Shown: positions 16,719 through 25,923 of the stretch, one piece after another
How positions within the stretch are numbered: the first letter of the stretch is position 1
How the letters are laid out: each line of letters begins with the position of its first letter
From: Chlamydiota bacterium
Lineage (GTDB): Bacteria > Chlamydiota > Chlamydiia > Chlamydiales > JAJFMA01
Length of the DNA stretch: 36,865 nucleotides
Assembly (NCBI GenBank): GCA_021772415.1
Contig: JAJFMA010000016.1
Location: forward strand, 1 to 36,865
Reading direction: 5' to 3'
The notes under the pieces: generated by a model
Told to the model about the DNA's origin: nothing
The model's input: only the letters and a program-made list of their open reading frames with translations
Database searches by the model: none
Position numbers and translations under genes: made by a program

Positions 16719-17481
16719 TTGGCATGGGGGGTGTGAAGGTTACGGATATGATTTTACCGCAGACCACACAGACACTTGACAGTGGAGCCTGCGACGCTAA
16801 CCGCAGATGGGAGCAGACAGGTGTTTTCGTGCATTGGGTCGTTGTAACCATCGACAGGATTTTAACGCCGACCGCGCCGACCACCGCCGACAAACGCCGA
16901 CAGGCTCGCTTGGTGTGATGTGTGTGCAAGGATGCGGGTTCCTTTTAGACGCAGACCACGCAGACAAGTCGCAGATAGCCGCAGACAGGTGTTGTCGTGC
17001 ATTAGGTTGCTGTATCAATCAACAGAAATTTAACGCCGTCACCCACGCTAGTACCGCGCCGACTAAAACAGGACCACCGCCGACAGGCTCGTGCACGTCA
17101 TGATTCGCCCTTCAGCGCAATAAAGGGAGTGTATTCTCTCTATTCGTGGCGCTGATGACTGCGGGAGCAAGAACGGGTCAAGAGTCGCCATGTAGCGGCG
17201 ATTCCTGATCCGTTCTTGCTGGCTGCAAAAGAAACCGACTAGCACCCTAGCCTACAACCCAACAAGACTCGTCTGCGGCTTGTCTGCGTCCTGTCTGCGT
17301 GGTCTGCGTCTAAAAGGAACCCGCATCCTTGCACACACATCACACCAAGCGAGCCTGTCGGCGTTTGTCGGCGGTGGTCGGCGCGGTCGGCGTTAAAATC
17401 CTGTCGATGGTTACAACGACCCAATGCATGAAAACACCTGTATGCGTCCTGTCTGCGGCTCGTCTGCGTGGTCTGCGGTAA
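16719..17481. repeat. Repeat element E1 (subfamily A) with 150-bp inverted arms and a hairpin core
   Basis: No gene. Arms at 16817-16966 and 17292-17441 are inverted copies of 150 bp with about one mismatch by eye. They consist of short-period words: CGCAGAC repeats, then GTGCATTGGGTCGTTGTAAC, then GCCGAC repeats, then GGGTTCCTTTTAGACGCAGA. The core begins GTGCACGTCATGATTCGCCC (about 17091) and contains two hairpins: about 17113-17154 (CAGCGC ... GCGCTG) and 17165-17220 (AGCAAGAACGG ... CCGTTCTTGCT, with an inner GTCGCC/GGCGAT stem). Open frames in the arms are mirror copies of each other and are not genes. The same element recurs as E2, E3 and E4. There is no transposase inside. Confidence 0.85.
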
Positions 17482-17626
17482 GATCTCTCTGTCTCCCCAG
17501 GGCGCTTTTTTAATTAAGTAATTATATTTTAAAAGTCAATATATCACTATATTGTAAATAATAAATATATATATTAAAATACAAATGGACTTTTGATATT
17601 ATAATTCAACAACCAAGAGAATAATC
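17482..17626 (+). promoter_or_regulatory. AT-rich leader of the BTB/LRR-like gene
   Basis: This 145-bp stretch is strikingly AT-rich between a GC-rich repeat and a GC-balanced gene. It contains TTAATTAAGTA at 17510, a word also found upstream of enolase (29515) and of the small gene at 31700 (31628). Several TATAAT-like words occur (TATATATATTAAAAT), so a specific -10 cannot be chosen. AGAG 7 nt before the ATG is a weak ribosome binding site. The layout suggests promoter DNA of a transferred gene, possibly under nucleoid-protein control. Confidence 0.5.
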
Positions 17627-20600
17627 ATGGAATGGGTAGGAAGTTGGTGGAAGGAAGAATCTACGCAAGCAGCGAAACAAGATCTACACGACTGGGCAGC
17701 TACACTGCCATCGACTGTTGGGGAAAGGCAGCGTTTTGCATGGATGGGCCGAATCTATCGTCGCATCACGGATGTGCCCTTAGAAAGCGAGGATTCAACC
17801 GGACGCCGAGCAAAAGTCGTTGATCTCGTCCGCGGATTTATGGAACAACACCCCAAGCTCCTGCAGGACTCAGAGGCGATGACCGACTATTTAAAGGTGA
17901 TGGCAGCAATACGAGGATTTTGCGACGGAGCCTTCCCTTCTAGCGACGACGCCAGTAGCGCTGATGTTAGGTTACGAGTGGACCACGCGACAGCCTCCAC
18001 TCTTCAGCAAGTGCGGCGTTGTTGCCCCCAGGACATACAACAACAAATCATCAATGCGTTCCATGGCCCGGATAAGGTGCGTTTTGAAGACGAGCTAAGA
18101 CATGGGTACACTCTTGACCTTGACGAACATTCCGATTGGGACACGGTCGCTGCAGCCCTGGAAGCAGATCCCGAAATTAATACCATCACATACTCCGGTA
18201 GAGACATAGTGCTTCCCAGACAAGCCATGGAGCAGTTGCTGGAAACAAGACCTGAACCCCTAGACGCTCTTTTTGATCAGGTCAAAGTTATCGCTGGGGC
18301 AAGCGACACTAGTGAGGGTCTGAGCGTTTCCAAAGGCATACTCCTAGCGCTAAACGGTCGTAGTCTAGACCCCGATGCACTGATGGAATCAACGCTTCTT
18401 GTCTTGCCAGACTACAACTACCGCGGCGTGGACGGCGGCGAGCCATTGATTCGCAAAGATACGCTAGAGACACTCATCGCCTTCGCGGAGACAGGGGATG
18501 AAAGCTTAATCACCTCAAGCAATCTTCTCGAGATCTACGACGCAACGGCGTTTTTCTTAGTCCCGGGCCTTAGAGAGCTTTGTGAGGCGCATATGCGCGC
18601 TATGCTTGACGATATTCCCCTCGACACTGAAGCAGGGGCTCTGTTTCTTGATGATATTGCCGCACGTTTTATGCATCGCCTGGAAAGGTTTGGAGATTCC
18701 AGCCCCATTGAACTTCTTGATAACCTTGCCATCCGGAATTTATCTGGGCGACCACAAAACGCCGATATCGTTAGAGTCTGTATGAATCACCACCTAAGGC
18801 TTGCTGAAGGTGCTGATACAGGTGCAGATGCAGATGTACACTGTATCCTACGCACACTAGATCTCTTCCATTTTATCCCAGAGTACGTGAACGAACGCAA
18901 TGCCCCCGTTCTCTGCGAACTAGCCTGTCGCCCCAAGGTGAGTATTGTTGCTAAGTTAGTGGCCTCCCGTCTAGCGCAACGCTATCCCCATATCGTACCC
19001 CTGCACTGGGCCGGTGTACTAAGGGGTATAGAAGATGACAAGCATTTGAGAGACCACCTCATGATGTTTCACCGTTTCTCCCCAGATCTTGATCCAGCGA
19101 TGCCTGAAGAGTACCGAAGACGAGAGATGCTGAACGCTATTGAAGGGTTCATTAAGAGACATCCCAACGTCTATGACGATGGTAAAGCCGTTAGAGCTCT
19201 TCTGTACGTCATAGCCCGCATTCAAAAAAGCCTCGAAACACACCCAGTTCATTTTGCACAGTTGATTGGGAGAGCTGGAGACATGTGTAGGGAGTTACGC
19301 ATGCAGGCTCGGAAGCAGCTACTTGTCACCTTAGAGGAAGGTGCGACATGGAACGATATCAACAAAATCCTCGAATCCGACAATGAAGCAGGACCCTTTG
19401 CGTTTGAAGGCAAAGATCAAGTCATTCCTCGTCGCCTGATGATGCAGCTGGCTGCCGCTCAGCCAGACATTCCATTGTCCGAACTCTTTAACCCGGTCGT
19501 TGTTGCCACAAGTCCCGATCAGAGAGCAGCAACTCTCACACTGTCGAAAGGGACTCTACTTGCGATGCACCAAACACTTCTGGAGATTGGGGCAGTACCC
19601 GAAGAGAGCTGGACGATACCTGCACCTTATGGTGTTACAGAGCGCGAAGGTCTCCCACGAGTAACAAAAAAAATCTTAGAAACCTTTATTCAGTTTTTGG
19701 AAACAGGAGACCAACGGCTCATCACCGACGACAATGTCATGGATCTATACGAGGCGACAACGCTGTTTGAGTGCCCAGAACTCAATGAAATCTGTGAGCA
19801 TCGCCTGCGTCGTTTCATTGGACGCTTGAATCCCAACAACCCGCGCCATGTACAATTGTTCCGTAAGATAGCAGCTCGCTTCCCCGACCGCTTTGCTAGT
19901 ACAATAGGTTTAGTGAATAGCAATAATGCATCCAACGTCATGCGATTGGCAATTGCCGCCAAAGACGCTCACCTGGTCCTGGTATGCGCGCAGCGCTATT
20001 TACCAAACACAACAGGGACCACCCATTCTATACCTGACCAACTGCTACTCTGTGCTGATTACTTCGCGAAGAGTCCTGGGCTCATAACACAGAGAAATGT
20101 TGATCTTGTGTACACGATCGCAGATCGTGTTGGTAACGCCTATCTCCAGGAGTACTGCCCAAAAATAAAGCCAAGCATTTTGACAGCGAAGATATTGAAG
20201 TATGTTGGTAAAGACAGCAGACACACTGAAGCGTATGTGAACCGTGTTACGAATTTCATCGAACAATATCGCTCCATTATTAACGATCCAAAAGCGATAG
20301 CAGACCTGCTTACGGCGTTGGATAGACTGCGTAAACAAGTTGAGAACGGACCCGCTGTGCACAGCGCCACTAGCGCATCTGGAACCGGTCGCGCTCCATC
20401 ACGAAGCACACGCCGTGTTATGCTTCGCGCTCGTAGCCATGCAAGAGGGCTACCACCTGGCTCTCGCTTTATACGCAGTATACCCGATCCAAAAGGGGTT
20501 TATACCTTCATAGGGCACGAATACGAAGTCGATGATGAAGTACCGCCACAACAGGAGGAGCTCTCAAGCAGATCCGCTTCGCATCAGTCCGAACGTGGTG

Positions 20601-22099
20601 GTGTTAACGGACGGATAGAATCGATGGAACAGCATCTTTTGGGCATAGCAAGAAGGCATTTACCAGAAGATCAAAAAGAACTGCTGCTAGCGGCACTCGG
20701 TAGCGATAGCGAACGCACGCGAATCGCGGAAATACTGAACCCACAACGTATTGGCAGCGACACTGGCCGGGATGATGTTGAACAACGTCCAAGGGACTAT
20801 CCAAATGCCGAAACATTCACCTCTACTGCTGCTCAAGAAATTCCACACCGTGACGCTGAAATAGACGATTTAGTAAGAAGCATTGAAGATGCTGATATCA
20901 ACAGGACAAAGGATTTTGATAAGATTGTCACTGCTCTGAACCGATTCCCCCGTAGTGAGCGCATTCGCAAGGCCGCCCATACCGCCTTTACCAAGTATAT
21001 TACATGGGTGCTCCAGCAAGAAACAGTCCCTCGCAGTGCTTTAGATCGGATCAAAAAAATGAATACTATTGGCGTCACAGAGCTAACCTTAACGGGAATT
21101 ACACCGCAAAGGCCAGCAAGATGGAAGCTACTTTCATACCTCACTTCCCTACGTGACCTCAAACTAGAGGATTGTGATCTAGGCCACAATGCACTGAAAC
21201 TTATCATAGATCCCCATCCAAACATGCGTCTCCCTGGCCTTAAACTACGCCACCTAGAGGTAGTGAATTGCCGCAATCAAAAGAACCTCAAAATCCCAAA
21301 TAACAAAAAAACCTTGGAAACCTTTACCCGATTTTTGGAAACAAAAGATCAGCGCCTCATCACCGACGACAATGTCATCGATCTATACGAGGCGACAACG
21401 CTGTTTGAGTCCCCAGAACTCAAGGAAATCTGTGAGCATCGCCTGCGTCGTTTCATTGGACGCTTGGATGTCAACAAACCGCGCGATGTGCAATTGTTCC
21501 GTAAGATAGCAGCCCGCTTCCCCGACCGCTTTGCTGGTACAAAAGGTTGGGTAAATTACGATAATGTATTTGAAGTCATGCGATTGGCAATTGCCGCTAA
21601 TGACGGCGACCTGGTCCTGGAATGCGTGCAGCCCTATTTACCAAACCCAGAACGTGCCATCTTTTCTAGACCTGAACTGCTGCAACTCTGCGTTGACTGC
21701 TTTGTGAAGAATCCTGAACTCATAACACGGAGAAATGTTGATCTTGTGTACACGTTCGCATCTGGTTTCCAAAACACCGACCTCATGGAGCACTGTTCCC
21801 AAATGAAGCCAAGCATCTCGACGGCGGAGATGTTGAAATCTGTTGGTAAAGACAGCAAACCCATTGCAAGCCATGTGAGACGTCTTACGTATTTCATCGA
21901 AGAACATCCCTCCATTATTAACGATTCAAAAGCGATAGAAGACCTGCTTACGATGTTGGATAGACTGCGTAGACAAGTGGAAAACAGACCCGATACGCAT
22001 CAGTCCGGACGTGGTGGTGCTAACAGTCAGAAAGAGCTGACTGGACGGATAGAATCGATGGAAAAGCATCTTGTGGACCTATCAAGCAGGCAATCCTAA
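17627..22099 (+). CDS. Giant BTB/POZ-like and LRR-like repeat protein, candidate host-directed effector
   Basis: 1490 aa, no signal peptide or membrane segment. Two full BTB-like modules are visible: about 234-324 (SKGILLAL ... TLETLIAFAETGD ... NLLEIYDATAFF ... LRELCEAHM) and about 638-735 (SKGTLLAM ... ILETFIQFLETGD ... NVMDLYEATTLF ... LNEICEHRL). A third, from about 1228, has only the C-terminal half. They follow the BTB pattern of a buried start (vLa), the YTG-like strand-helix, NV..LL.AA..L, and a C-terminal Cys helix. An LRR-like stretch (about 1143-1222, VTELTLTGI, LRDLKLEDCDLG, LRHLEVVNC) leads straight into the half module. A helical unit with xFIxxHPxhhxDxxA recurs at about 70, 505, 875 and 1420. 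In eukaryotes BTB proteins recruit Cullin-3 ligases. The gene lies between elements E1 and E2. Function is inferred from fold resemblance only. Confidence 0.75.
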   Translation: MEWVGSWWKEESTQAAKQDLHDWAATLPSTVGERQRFAWMGRIYRRITDVPLESEDSTGRRAKVVDLVRGFMEQHPKLLQDSEAMTDYLKVMAAIRGFCDGAFPSSDDASSADVRLRVDHATASTLQQVRRCCPQDIQQQIINAFHGPDKVRFEDELRHGYTLDLDEHSDWDTVAAALEADPEINTITYSGRDIVLPRQAMEQLLETRPEPLDALFDQVKVIAGASDTSEGLSVSKGILLALNGRSLDPDALMESTLLVLPDYNYRGVDGGEPLIRKDTLETLIAFAETGDESLITSSNLLEIYDATAFFLVPGLRELCEAHMRAMLDDIPLDTEAGALFLDDIAARFMHRLERFGDSSPIELLDNLAIRNLSGRPQNADIVRVCMNHHLRLAEGADTGADADVHCILRTLDLFHFIPEYVNERNAPVLCELACRPKVSIVAKLVASRLAQRYPHIVPLHWAGVLRGIEDDKHLRDHLMMFHRFSPDLDPAMPEEYRRREMLNAIEGFIKRHPNVYDDGKAVRALLYVIARIQKSLETHPVHFAQLIGRAGDMCRELRMQARKQLLVTLEEGATWNDINKILESDNEAGPFAFEGKDQVIPRRLMMQLAAAQPDIPLSELFNPVVVATSPDQRAATLTLSKGTLLAMHQTLLEIGAVPEESWTIPAPYGVTEREGLPRVTKKILETFIQFLETGDQRLITDDNVMDLYEATTLFECPELNEICEHRLRRFIGRLNPNNPRHVQLFRKIAARFPDRFASTIGLVNSNNASNVMRLAIAAKDAHLVLVCAQRYLPNTTGTTHSIPDQLLLCADYFAKSPGLITQRNVDLVYTIADRVGNAYLQEYCPKIKPSILTAKILKYVGKDSRHTEAYVNRVTNFIEQYRSIINDPKAIADLLTALDRLRKQVENGPAVHSATSASGTGRAPSRSTRRVMLRARSHARGLPPGSRFIRSIPDPKGVYTFIGHEYEVDDEVPPQQEELSSRSASHQSERGGVNGRIESMEQHLLGIARRHLPEDQKELLLAALGSDSERTRIAEILNPQRIGSDTGRDDVEQRPRDYPNAETFTSTAAQEIPHRDAEIDDLVRSIEDADINRTKDFDKIVTALNRFPRSERIRKAAHTAFTKYITWVLQQETVPRSALDRIKKMNTIGVTELTLTGITPQRPARWKLLSYLTSLRDLKLEDCDLGHNALKLIIDPHPNMRLPGLKLRHLEVVNCRNQKNLKIPNNKKTLETFTRFLETKDQRLITDDNVIDLYEATTLFESPELKEICEHRLRRFIGRLDVNKPRDVQLFRKIAARFPDRFAGTKGWVNYDNVFEVMRLAIAANDGDLVLECVQPYLPNPERAIFSRPELLQLCVDCFVKNPELITRRNVDLVYTFASGFQNTDLMEHCSQMKPSISTAEMLKSVGKDSKPIASHVRRLTYFIEEHPSIINDSKAIEDLLTMLDRLRRQVENRPDTHQSGRGGANSQKELTGRIESMEKHLVDLSSRQS
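19676..20640 (+). repeat. Internal duplication, donor copy (partner 21310-22070)
   Basis: The stretch from the second BTB-like module onward is repeated near the 3' end of the same gene with long identical runs, for example CATCACCGACGACAATGTCAT and GAGCATCGCCTGCGTCGTTTC. The partner lacks a segment equivalent to about 20356-20580 and rejoins at CATCAGTCCG. Similarity at the DNA level is high, so the duplication is recent compared with the divergence between the first and second modules. Confidence 0.85.
21310..22070 (+). repeat. Internal duplication, second copy
   Basis: This copy of 19676-20640 starts in the middle of the BTB-like module, directly after the LRR-like stretch. The third module therefore lacks the N-terminal half of the fold. 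The copy ends with the shared tail GGACGGATAGAATCGATGGAA. Confidence 0.85.
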
Positions 22100-22121
22100 C
22101 AAAATCAACCGGAACTGCCAG

Positions 22122-22740
22122 AGAAATTTTACCGCAGACCACGCAGACAGGTGTTGTCGTGCATTGGGTCGTTGTAACTGACAACAGAAATTTAACGCCG
22201 ACCGCGCCGAATAAGACAGGACCACCGCCGACAGGCTCGCTTGGCATTGGGTGTGTGAAGGTTACGGATATGATTTTACCGCAGACCACGCAGACAAGCC
22301 GCAGACAAACGCAGACGGGCCCATGTTGGCATTGGACCTGGGCCAATAGTGACAGAATTTTAACGCCGACCGCGCCGACTAAGACAGGACCACCGCCGAC
22401 AGGCTCGTGCACGTCATGATTCGCCCTTCAGCGCCATGTAAAACGATATATCTGCGATTCGTGGCGCTGATGACTGGGGGAGCAAGAACGGGTCAAGAGT
22501 CGCCGTGTAGCGGCGATTTCTGATCCGTTCTTGCTGGCTGCAAAAGAAACCGACTAGCACCCTAGCCTACAACCCAACAAGACTCGTCTGCGGATCATCT
22601 GCGTTCTGTCTGCGTGGTCTGCGTCAAAGAGGAACCCGCATCCTGCACACACATCACACCAAGCGAGCCTGTCGGCGGTGGTCCTGTCTTAGTCGGCGCG
22701 GTCGGCGTTTAGTACTGTCGTAAATTACCTAAACCTAATG
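22122..22740. repeat. Repeat element E2 (subfamily A)
   Basis: It begins TTTTACCGCAGACCACGCAGAC just after the stop of the BTB/LRR-like gene and ends next to the mutL stop codon. The left side has two tandem arm units; the right side has one in the opposite sense. The core (about 22410-22550) carries hairpins equivalent to those of E1, including AGCAAGAACGG/CCGTTCTTGCT at about 22490-22545, in the same orientation as E1. No gene is seen. Together E1 and E2 form a 5.3-kb same-orientation pair around the effector-like gene. Confidence 0.85.
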
Positions 22741-22743
22741 CTC

Positions 22744-24567
22744 TCAAGCAAATAGCTTAGACAGTGCCTCATGGTCGACCTTGCAATACGTCGCATTGCC
22801 TAACGGACATGTCGCAGGCTGCTTGCAAGCAAACAGCGTATCAACAAGATGCTGCGCCTCTTCAACGCTAAAATGCTTACGCCTAGAGACAGCCAAACGT
22901 GCTGATACCTTAGCGCGAAATCGCTCGCTTTGTGCTTGCAGCCGCTCGGAACGTTGGTGCTGACGTATTTCGTCTATAATCTCGCTCAGAAGCCCGTCTA
23001 AATCCCTGCCTTCAAGAGCTTGTGGGACTGCGTCGATTTTAAAGCTGTTAGGCCCAAATTCTTCGATACCCAAACCCGCCAACTGCAAGGTAGGAAGAGC
23101 CTGACGTAGCGTCGCCGCCTCACTGGGGGTTAGATCCAACATTTTGGGAATGAGTAGCTGCTGCACAGCTGTTTCTCGTACGCCCGACTCGCCATCCATC
23201 TTTTCAAAGAGCACACGATGATGAGCCGCGCGTTGGTCAATGATAGTAAGCTCGGTCCCTCGCGCTTCAAGCACGAAGTAGCCCGGTACCGTCGTTAGCA
23301 CCTTTTGCGAGTGGGGAGTATTGTCCACCCATTCTACCGTTGGTACTGCAGCGGGCTCTTCAAAGGCGAGAGCCATCTCGGGTTCGGGCTCGTCATCCAC
23401 AATGACCACTTCTGTTTCTGGAGCGGACTCCCAAGGTAGAGAAGCAGTTAGGGGCAAGGGAGCAAGATTTGGCGTCCTTGGAGAGGCCGTTGGTTGTACA
23501 TGGCTAGGCTCTGGTGCCGGCATTGTAAACGCCGGTGAAGGCACAGGAGCTGCCACTACGCAGTGCTCACGTAAAGCATCGTCGACAGCTGCATAGATCA
23601 ACTCCTTAACGGCATCGCCATGGCGCAGGCGCACCTCACGCTTTTGGGGATGCACATTGACGTCGACGCGGTCTCCGGGAAGCGTCAAATGCAGAGCAAA
23701 GACCGGATGGCGCTGTGTAGGGAGAGATGTACCGTAAGAGTCCCGTACGGTAAGAGACACAAATGTCGACACTACAGCCCGCCCGTTAACGAACAGATGC
23801 TGACCTGTGCGGTTAGGTCGTGAGTGCGAAGGCAGGCCAATCAGCCCTTGCACCGCATACCCCTCGTGTTCGGCATCAATACGGCAGCAGCGCTGCACGA
23901 AACTATCGCCGAGTACCGAAGCGACGCGGGCAGCGAAGGCATCGAGGAACTCGCTATCACGCGCTGGGGTAGAAAGCACAGATTCTTGGTTGCTAACAAG
24001 ATCAAAGCGCACATGAGGGTTAGCTAGCGCTAGGCTTGTCACAACTTTAAGTACCTCGCCGCTATCATGGGCCGGAGAGCGTTGAAATTTCCGCCTGGCG
24101 GGGACATTAAAGAAAAAATTTTTCACCTCTACCGTCGTACCAACGGAGCGAGCGGCGGGGCAGACTTTAAGGATCTTGCCTCCATCAACGAGAACCATCG
24201 TTCCTTCCGCGCTTCCGTCGGTGCAGGTAACCAGAGTAAATTTGCTAATGGAAGCGATAGAAGGCACGGCTTCTCCACGGAAACCGAGGGTTCCCACACC
24301 TAAAATATCTTCTACTTCGCTGATCTTCGAGGTGGCGTGGCGCTCTAAGCTGAGGAGAGCATCGTCTTCATTCATACCGCAACCGTCGTCAGTGATACGT
24401 ACAAGCTGACGGCCTCCGCCCTTAATTTCAATGCGCACGTGGCGCGACCCTGCATCTAAGCTATTCTCTACTAGCTCTTTAACAACAGAAGCCGGATTTT
24501 CAATGACCTCGCCAGCAGCGATCTTGTTGATCGTATGCTCGGTCAATACGCGGATTTTGGACGCCAT
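22744..24567 (-). CDS. mutL: DNA mismatch repair protein MutL
   Basis: 607 aa. The GHKL ATPase domain is complete: AAGEVIENPASVVKELVENSLDAG-like box with E31 and N35, DDGCGM, HATSKI, TLGFRGEA, and NVPARRKF. A proline- and acid-rich linker (about 350-420) leads to the dimerisation domain, which ends CPLGNATYCKVDHEAL in place of the usual CPHGRPT-type motif. The start ATG 24567 (MASKIRVL) is the family-standard start with AAGG upstream; an in-frame ATG at 24597 adds ten unlikely residues. It couples mismatch recognition to strand cutting. It is divergent from the CCA enzyme gene, 93 bp apart, and its 3' end abuts element E2. Confidence 0.95.
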   Translation of the reverse strand: MASKIRVLTEHTINKIAAGEVIENPASVVKELVENSLDAGSRHVRIEIKGGGRQLVRITDDGCGMNEDDALLSLERHATSKISEVEDILGVGTLGFRGEAVPSIASISKFTLVTCTDGSAEGTMVLVDGGKILKVCPAARSVGTTVEVKNFFFNVPARRKFQRSPAHDSGEVLKVVTSLALANPHVRFDLVSNQESVLSTPARDSEFLDAFAARVASVLGDSFVQRCCRIDAEHEGYAVQGLIGLPSHSRPNRTGQHLFVNGRAVVSTFVSLTVRDSYGTSLPTQRHPVFALHLTLPGDRVDVNVHPQKREVRLRHGDAVKELIYAAVDDALREHCVVAAPVPSPAFTMPAPEPSHVQPTASPRTPNLAPLPLTASLPWESAPETEVVIVDDEPEPEMALAFEEPAAVPTVEWVDNTPHSQKVLTTVPGYFVLEARGTELTIIDQRAAHHRVLFEKMDGESGVRETAVQQLLIPKMLDLTPSEAATLRQALPTLQLAGLGIEEFGPNSFKIDAVPQALEGRDLDGLLSEIIDEIRQHQRSERLQAQSERFRAKVSARLAVSRRKHFSVEEAQHLVDTLFACKQPATCPLGNATYCKVDHEALSKLFA

Positions 24568-24660
24568 ATACACAACCTTCGGATGATCGAGGAGCATTTT
24601 GCCACATAAGCACCGCCGCTCCTAGTGCTAAATTTTGCTCACCCAGGTACAATGGGGTGT

Positions 24661-25923
24661 ATGCCTGATATACGCACCATCGCTACCTCCATTGTCCGTA
24701 AGCTCAACGATGCCGGCTACGTCTCCTACTTTGCCGGAGGCTGGGTCCGCGACAAGCTGCTCAATCTTCCGAGCCCGGATATTGACATCGCCACGGAAGC
24801 ACCCCCTGAAGTCGTGATTGAGCTGTTTCCCCGTACCGTCAAGGTCGGCGCCGCCTTCGGAGTCGTGATGGTCATTGAAGAGGGCGTACCCTTCGAAATC
24901 GCAACCTTCCGTCGCGATGGTCTCTATGTTTCAGGTCGTCGCCCCGAAAGCGTCGAGTACTCTACCGCCGAAGAAGACGCTGAGCGCCGCGATTTCACCA
25001 TCAACGGCATGTTCTATGATCCGATAGAAGACAAAGTCATCGATTTTGTCGACGGTAAAAAAGATCTCGAACGACGTCTCGTCCGCGCCATAGGCGATGC
25101 GAATGCACGCTTTGAAGAGGATCGCCTGCGGATGGTGCGCGCTGTAAGGATTGTGGCACGCTTTGATTTCGATTTGGACGACGCCACACGTACAGCTATC
25201 GTCCGTCACGCGCCCACACTGTTTCCTCCTGTTGCCCAAGAGCGCGTGTGGCAAGAGCTTAACAAGATGTCGGTGTTCCCTGGTTTCGATAGAGCCATCT
25301 TGCTACTGCAAGAGCTAAAGCTCTTTCAAGAGATTTTTCCCGAGCTGAAAGAGCTGTCACGCGAACAGCTGCAACAGCGCACAGCCGCCTTCGCGAGGTT
25401 TCCGAAAGACTGCCCCACGGTACTGTATCTATCCCAGCTCTATTTCGATCACGATCTAAGTGTATTCATAGACGTTTGCCAACGTCTCCACACGGCAAAC
25501 CGCGACATTAAGCTCGCGATGTGGCAACGCAAGGTATCAGAGATGCTACAGCGCGACCTGGTAGAACCCCTCGAATGGGTACGCCTTTACGCCGACGAAA
25601 GAACGCAGCTTTGTCTTGACGTGTGCGCGGCCACTCTTGCACAAGAACAGGCTGATGCGCTACGTGCTACACACAAAAATAATCAGGAAGTGTGGGAAGC
25701 TGCCATCGAACGTGCACGCACACGCCGCCCTCTAGTGAGCTCTGAGCACCTAAAGGACCTTGGAATCGTTCCAGGCAAGCTCATGGGACAACTTCTCGAT
25801 GAAGGCGAAAGCATCGCCGTGACACAAGCGATGACGGATCCTGAGGCTGTATTAAAACTGCTAAAAGACTCACCTTTGTGGCCAACAGATAGCGCAGGTG
25901 GAGGCCAGCTTGCGGACGATTAG
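24661..25923 (+). CDS. CCA-adding or poly(A) polymerase-family tRNA nucleotidyltransferase
   Basis: 420 aa, class II nucleotidyltransferase. The nucleotidyltransfer head has AGGWVRD (about 25-31) and the metal-binding SPDIDIAT with D40 and D42. The RRDFTINGMFYD motif and the EEDRLRMVRAVRIVARF motif follow. The tRNA gene in this window has no encoded CCA, consistent with a need for this enzyme. I chose ATG 24661 (GGGGTG 5 nt upstream); GTG 24625 and ATG 24652 are alternatives. It is the first gene of a run of three overlapping genes with the RNA methyltransferase and RsgA, all concerned with tRNA or ribosome maturation. Confidence 0.9.
   Translation: MPDIRTIATSIVRKLNDAGYVSYFAGGWVRDKLLNLPSPDIDIATEAPPEVVIELFPRTVKVGAAFGVVMVIEEGVPFEIATFRRDGLYVSGRRPESVEYSTAEEDAERRDFTINGMFYDPIEDKVIDFVDGKKDLERRLVRAIGDANARFEEDRLRMVRAVRIVARFDFDLDDATRTAIVRHAPTLFPPVAQERVWQELNKMSVFPGFDRAILLLQELKLFQEIFPELKELSREQLQQRTAAFARFPKDCPTVLYLSQLYFDHDLSVFIDVCQRLHTANRDIKLAMWQRKVSEMLQRDLVEPLEWVRLYADERTQLCLDVCAATLAQEQADALRATHKNNQEVWEAAIERARTRRPLVSSEHLKDLGIVPGKLMGQLLDEGESIAVTQAMTDPEAVLKLLKDSPLWPTDSAGGGQLADD

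Noticed and set aside
16807-17103. Open frames in the E1 arms on both strands (the same peptide on each strand)
   Set aside because: They are mirror copies produced by the 150-bp inverted arms and consist of short-period CGCAGAC and GCCGAC words. There is no ribosome binding site and no family resemblance.
16719-17481. E1 considered as a CRISPR array because of repeated short words
   Set aside because: The repeats are 7-8 bp words without regular spacers, the arms are inverted, and no cas gene is in the window.
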